This document shows positions 13,360-15,172 of a DNA stretch of 15,172 bases, in pieces. Each line of letters starts with the position of its first letter. Positions within the stretch are counted from its first letter, which is position 1. The notes under the pieces were generated by a model, which saw nothing but the letters and a program-made list of their open reading frames with translations, was not told the origin of the DNA and did not search any database. Both the position numbers and the translations under genes were made by a program. The stretch covers positions 1-15,172 of the forward strand of contig CAYRRZ010000024.1 in assembly GCA_964426815.1 (NCBI GenBank), given 5' to 3'. Source of the stretch: JADZEJ01 sp964426815. GTDB lineage: Bacteria > Patescibacteriota > Patescibacteriia > 2-12-FULL-60-25.

Positions 13360-13728
13360 TTATCGAGCAACGGCGTATGACTTTGCCGCTGGATTCACAT
13401 ACACGATGTGATCCGGCTGAACAAAACCGAGAACAGCTGCGCGTTCACTCACGGCTTGAAGCGTGGTAAGCGTTGTCATCTTGTCCTGTAATGCCATGGC
13501 TTCGGTCTTTAAGGTTTCAACGCGACGTTCAACATCGCGCAAATCATAGCCCTTTGATGCGGATGCATTGACTTGAAAGACATAGAACGAAGACAAGAGA
13601 ATCGTTCCAGCAACCAAAACCAAGTTCCAAGCCCAAATTCCTTGGGGTAAGCGGCGGCCTAATGGCTGCGGAATACCAAGTGTTTCGTGTGGGCGCATCA
13701 TACCGATGGCAAAAGCACGGGTGGACAT
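13360..13728 (-). CDS. ftsL: FtsL-like cell-division protein
   Basis: The 122-aa single-pass membrane protein has the FtsL layout: a cytoplasmic basic N-terminus (about 1-31), one membrane helix (about 32-53, NLVLVAGTILLSSFYVFQV), a heptad-like coiled coil (about 60-95), then AVLGFVQPDHIVYV, comparable to the AExLGM-P motif of FtsL/DivIC proteins. FtsL bridges FtsB/FtsQ and activates the septal FtsWI synthase. Primary sequence is poorly conserved in this family, so the call rests on layout and position directly after rsmH. The ATG at 13728 leaves a 40-nt gap to rsmH; an upstream in-frame ATG at 13809 would overlap rsmH by 41 nt and add a Lys/Ser-rich extension, which is less likely. Confidence 0.75.
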   Translation of the reverse strand: MSTRAFAIGMMRPHETLGIPQPLGRRLPQGIWAWNLVLVAGTILLSSFYVFQVNASASKGYDLRDVERRVETLKTEAMALQDKMTTLTTLQAVSERAAVLGFVQPDHIVYVNPAAKSYAVAR

Positions 13729-13768
13729 ATTTTGTTTTTGTTTTTTGAATTGTGGAAAAGAGAGCGAA

Positions 13769-14662
13769 CTACGTTTTTTGTGCAATACGGATCTTGGCAC
13801 TGCGGGCACGCGGATTTTTGCGCGCTTCTTCTTCGGTCACTTCGATCGGTTTTTTGGTGATCTGAGTGAGAATGGTTGAGGCTTGAAAGGCTTGCTTTAC
13901 GATGCGATCTTCCAAAGAGTGGAAAGAAATGATGCCGATGCGACCCTGTGGCTTGAGAAGCGTTTCTGCTCCTTTCAGCAAATCTTTGAGCGCTTCAAGT
14001 TCATCATTGACTGCGATGCGTAAGGCTTGAAAGGTACGAGTCGCCGGATCGATACGACCGCGTTCATAGCCTTTTCCGAGCGTTGCTCGGATGATGTCGG
14101 CTAATTCGGTGGTAGTTTCAATCCTGTTGCGACGGCGTGCTTCGACAATGGCGCGTGCGATCTTGCGTGACTGCTTTTCTTCTCCGAAGAGAAAGATGGC
14201 ATCAGCAATATCGGACTCGGGCCAGTGATTCACGATGTCGGCGGCGGTTAATCCATCCTCATTTGCCTGCGGGCCAAAACGCATATCAAGCGGCGCTTCC
14301 TGCAAGAATGACAAACCGATGGCTGGATTTTCTAATTCATCTGACGAGTACCCGAGGTCGGCGAGAATACAATCGACTTCGTATATCCCCTGCTGTTCAC
14401 ATTGAGCGACCAGGTGACGGAAATTCGATTCGATTCCGAGCCAACATTTTTTATATGAGGCAAATCGCTTTGACGCTCGAGCGAGCGCTTCGCGATCTAC
14501 ATCAAAGGAGATGACACGGCCTTTTGGGCCAACAGCGTCAAGGAGACGCGCGGTATGTGTCCCACCCCCAAGAGTTGCGTCAATGACAACAGCTCCAGGT
14601 TGCGGATCAAGCCAGCGCATTGCTTCTTCCACCATGACCGCGATATGGACACTTTGGCTCAT
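13769..14662 (-). CDS. rsmH: 16S rRNA (cytosine-1402-N4)-methyltransferase
   Basis: RsmH (MraW) uses S-adenosylmethionine to methylate C1402 in the decoding centre of 16S rRNA. The 297-aa product is full length and conserved: HIAVMVEEAMRWL at the N-terminus, the SAM loop DATLGGGTHTARLL (28-41), FDVDREAL with Asp54, ADLGYSSDELENPAIGLSF, DPATRTFQALRIAVNDEL, SFHSLEDRIVKQ near the C-terminus and a final NPRARSAKIRIAQ. Its ATG overlaps the mraZ TGA by 4 bp (ATGA), so it is translationally coupled to mraZ and shares the MraZ-controlled promoter. Confidence 0.97.
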   Translation of the reverse strand: MSQSVHIAVMVEEAMRWLDPQPGAVVIDATLGGGTHTARLLDAVGPKGRVISFDVDREALARASKRFASYKKCWLGIESNFRHLVAQCEQQGIYEVDCILADLGYSSDELENPAIGLSFLQEAPLDMRFGPQANEDGLTAADIVNHWPESDIADAIFLFGEEKQSRKIARAIVEARRRNRIETTTELADIIRATLGKGYERGRIDPATRTFQALRIAVNDELEALKDLLKGAETLLKPQGRIGIISFHSLEDRIVKQAFQASTILTQITKKPIEVTEEEARKNPRARSAKIRIAQKT

Positions 14663-15087
14663 ATAACGGATCCAAGACGTTCTGCGATGTCATTGCCTGA
14701 CTGTGCGGTTTGAGCTGCATAGGTATTCCATGCATCTTCATCCCAAATTTCGAGGCGATCATACAGGCCGGTGATCACCACGTTTTTGGCGAGCGCAGCG
14801 TAACTCCGCAGATATTCTGGGAGCACGACTCGGCCAGCCTTGTCGATTTCGCATTCCATTGCACCCGCAAGCATGAGTCGGGCGAAGGCGCGTGTATCAG
14901 ACTGTCCTAAAGGAAGAGCGGCAATTTTACCTGCCAATTTTTCCCATTCGGACTTTTGGTACAGAAAAAGTGTTTTGTCTAAACCTCGAGTGACAACCGC
15001 GCCTTCGGCGAGGGTTGCTCGAAACTTAGCCGGGATGGATAAACGACCTTTATCATCAAGTGAATGATGGAATTCTCCGATGAACAT
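14659..15087 (-). CDS. mraZ: Transcriptional regulator MraZ
   Basis: MraZ is the DNA-binding regulator of the division and cell-wall cluster that it heads. The 142-aa protein has two SpoVT/AbrB-like repeats: DDKGRLSIPAKFR (11-23) and DKAGRVVLPEYLR (82-94), each with the D-x-x-GR core. The start MFIGEFHHSLDDKGR is typical. A GTG six codons upstream (15105) is in frame but lies inside the MraZ-box array and would add residues not usual in the family. Four MraZ-type repeats overlap its promoter, so it is probably autoregulated. It overlaps rsmH by 4 bp. Confidence 0.96.
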   Translation of the reverse strand: MFIGEFHHSLDDKGRLSIPAKFRATLAEGAVVTRGLDKTLFLYQKSEWEKLAGKIAALPLGQSDTRAFARLMLAGAMECEIDKAGRVVLPEYLRSYAALAKNVVITGLYDRLEIWDEDAWNTYAAQTAQSGNDIAERLGSVI

Positions 15088-15099
15088 GATGTTTATGCT

Positions 15100-15135
15100 T
15101 CCCACTTTCTCCCACCTCGACCCATTCTATGCCAC
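15100..15135 (-). promoter_or_regulatory. MraZ-box array (four repeats with 10-bp period)
   Basis: On the minus strand, in transcription order: GTGGCA (15135-15130), ATGGGT (15125-15120), GTGGGA (15115-15110), GTGGGA (15105-15100), each separated by 4 nt. This matches the tandem GTGGG(A/T) repeats bound by MraZ. The array covers part of the promoter spacer and the -10 element and runs through the leader, a placement suited to repression. Confidence 0.88.
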
Positions 15136-15152
15136 AACTCGACCAAAAACAA
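15124..15152 (-). promoter_or_regulatory. mraZ operon promoter
   Basis: TTGTTT (15152-15147), a 17-nt spacer and TAGAAT (15129-15124, 5 of 6 to TATAAT). The -10 is 36 nt before the ATG, so this operon, unlike most others here, has a true leader of about 30 nt that holds two MraZ boxes. Confidence 0.65.
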
Positions 15153-15162
15153 GGGTTTGGGA

Positions 15163-15171
15163 TGTGGATAA
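15163..15171 (-). promoter_or_regulatory. Consensus DnaA box upstream of mraZ
   Basis: TTATCCACA on the minus strand is a perfect match to the DnaA 9-mer, 10 nt upstream of the mraZ -35. Only one box is visible before the window ends, so function is uncertain. Confidence 0.4.
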
Positions 15172-15172
15172 G

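Noticed and set aside
13724..13745. A/C-rich tract with repeated CAAAA before the ftsL-like gene as a regulatory repeat
   Set aside because: Short simple sequence in a 40-nt intergenic gap; no inverted structure or motif.

Overview
The window looks like a chromosomal segment of a small-genome bacterium, most likely a Candidate Phyla Radiation (Patescibacteria) member. This is inference from gene content and style: densely packed short operons, divergent versions of housekeeping proteins (FolD, RecR, a WecA-type transferase), a membrane-anchored Clp-type ATPase, a shortened mraZ-rsmH-ftsL division cluster, and promoters whose -10 element sits 6-9 nt before the start codon with no Shine-Dalgarno. 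TGA is used as a stop (mraZ, the WecA-like gene, the 132-aa membrane protein), so this is the standard bacterial code and not the TGA=Gly code of Gracilibacteria/Absconditabacteria. A run of exactly 100 N (8451-8550) shows that the sequence is a scaffold.

Layout. 1-2251 (+): glyA and folD, the two core one-carbon enzymes, each with its own apparent promoter. 2199-3708 (-): an aromatic/neutral amino-acid permease-like transporter followed by a four-helix membrane protein, the latter overlapping the folD end tail to tail. 3738-5309: divergent promoter, dnaB (+) and a bidirectional terminator. 5312-6498 (-): a GC-richer CYTH + AAA_28 P-loop gene with a strong SD, probably acquired. 6522-7518 (+): ybaB-recR and a terminator, then a small zinc-ribbon-like protein with a GGAGG SD. 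8003-8396 (-): terminator and monocistronic rplU. 8416-13266 (-): a four-gene operon (132-aa membrane protein, membrane-anchored Clp-like AAA+, WecA/MraY-like phosphoglycosyltransferase, DUF192 exported protein) ending in a terminator just beyond the gap. 13249-15152 (-): mraZ-rsmH-ftsL, preceded by a MraZ-box array and closed by a 13-bp hairpin.

How it fits together. Most genes are core metabolism, replication, repair, translation and cell division. The parts that stand out are: (a) a recurrent promoter geometry predicting leaderless mRNAs for glyA, folD, the permease, dnaB, rplU and the Clp operon; (b) a Clp-type AAA+ protein with a zinc ribbon and two membrane helices whose first ATPase ring has lost its Walker B acids and arginine fingers and which has neither a ClpB middle domain nor an obvious ClpP-docking tripeptide, translationally coupled to a small membrane protein; (c) a CYTH-AAA_28 gene with different composition and initiation signals. 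No tRNA, rRNA, CRISPR array, insertion sequence or prophage gene was seen. Apart from the N gap there is no stretch over 300 bases without a gene.
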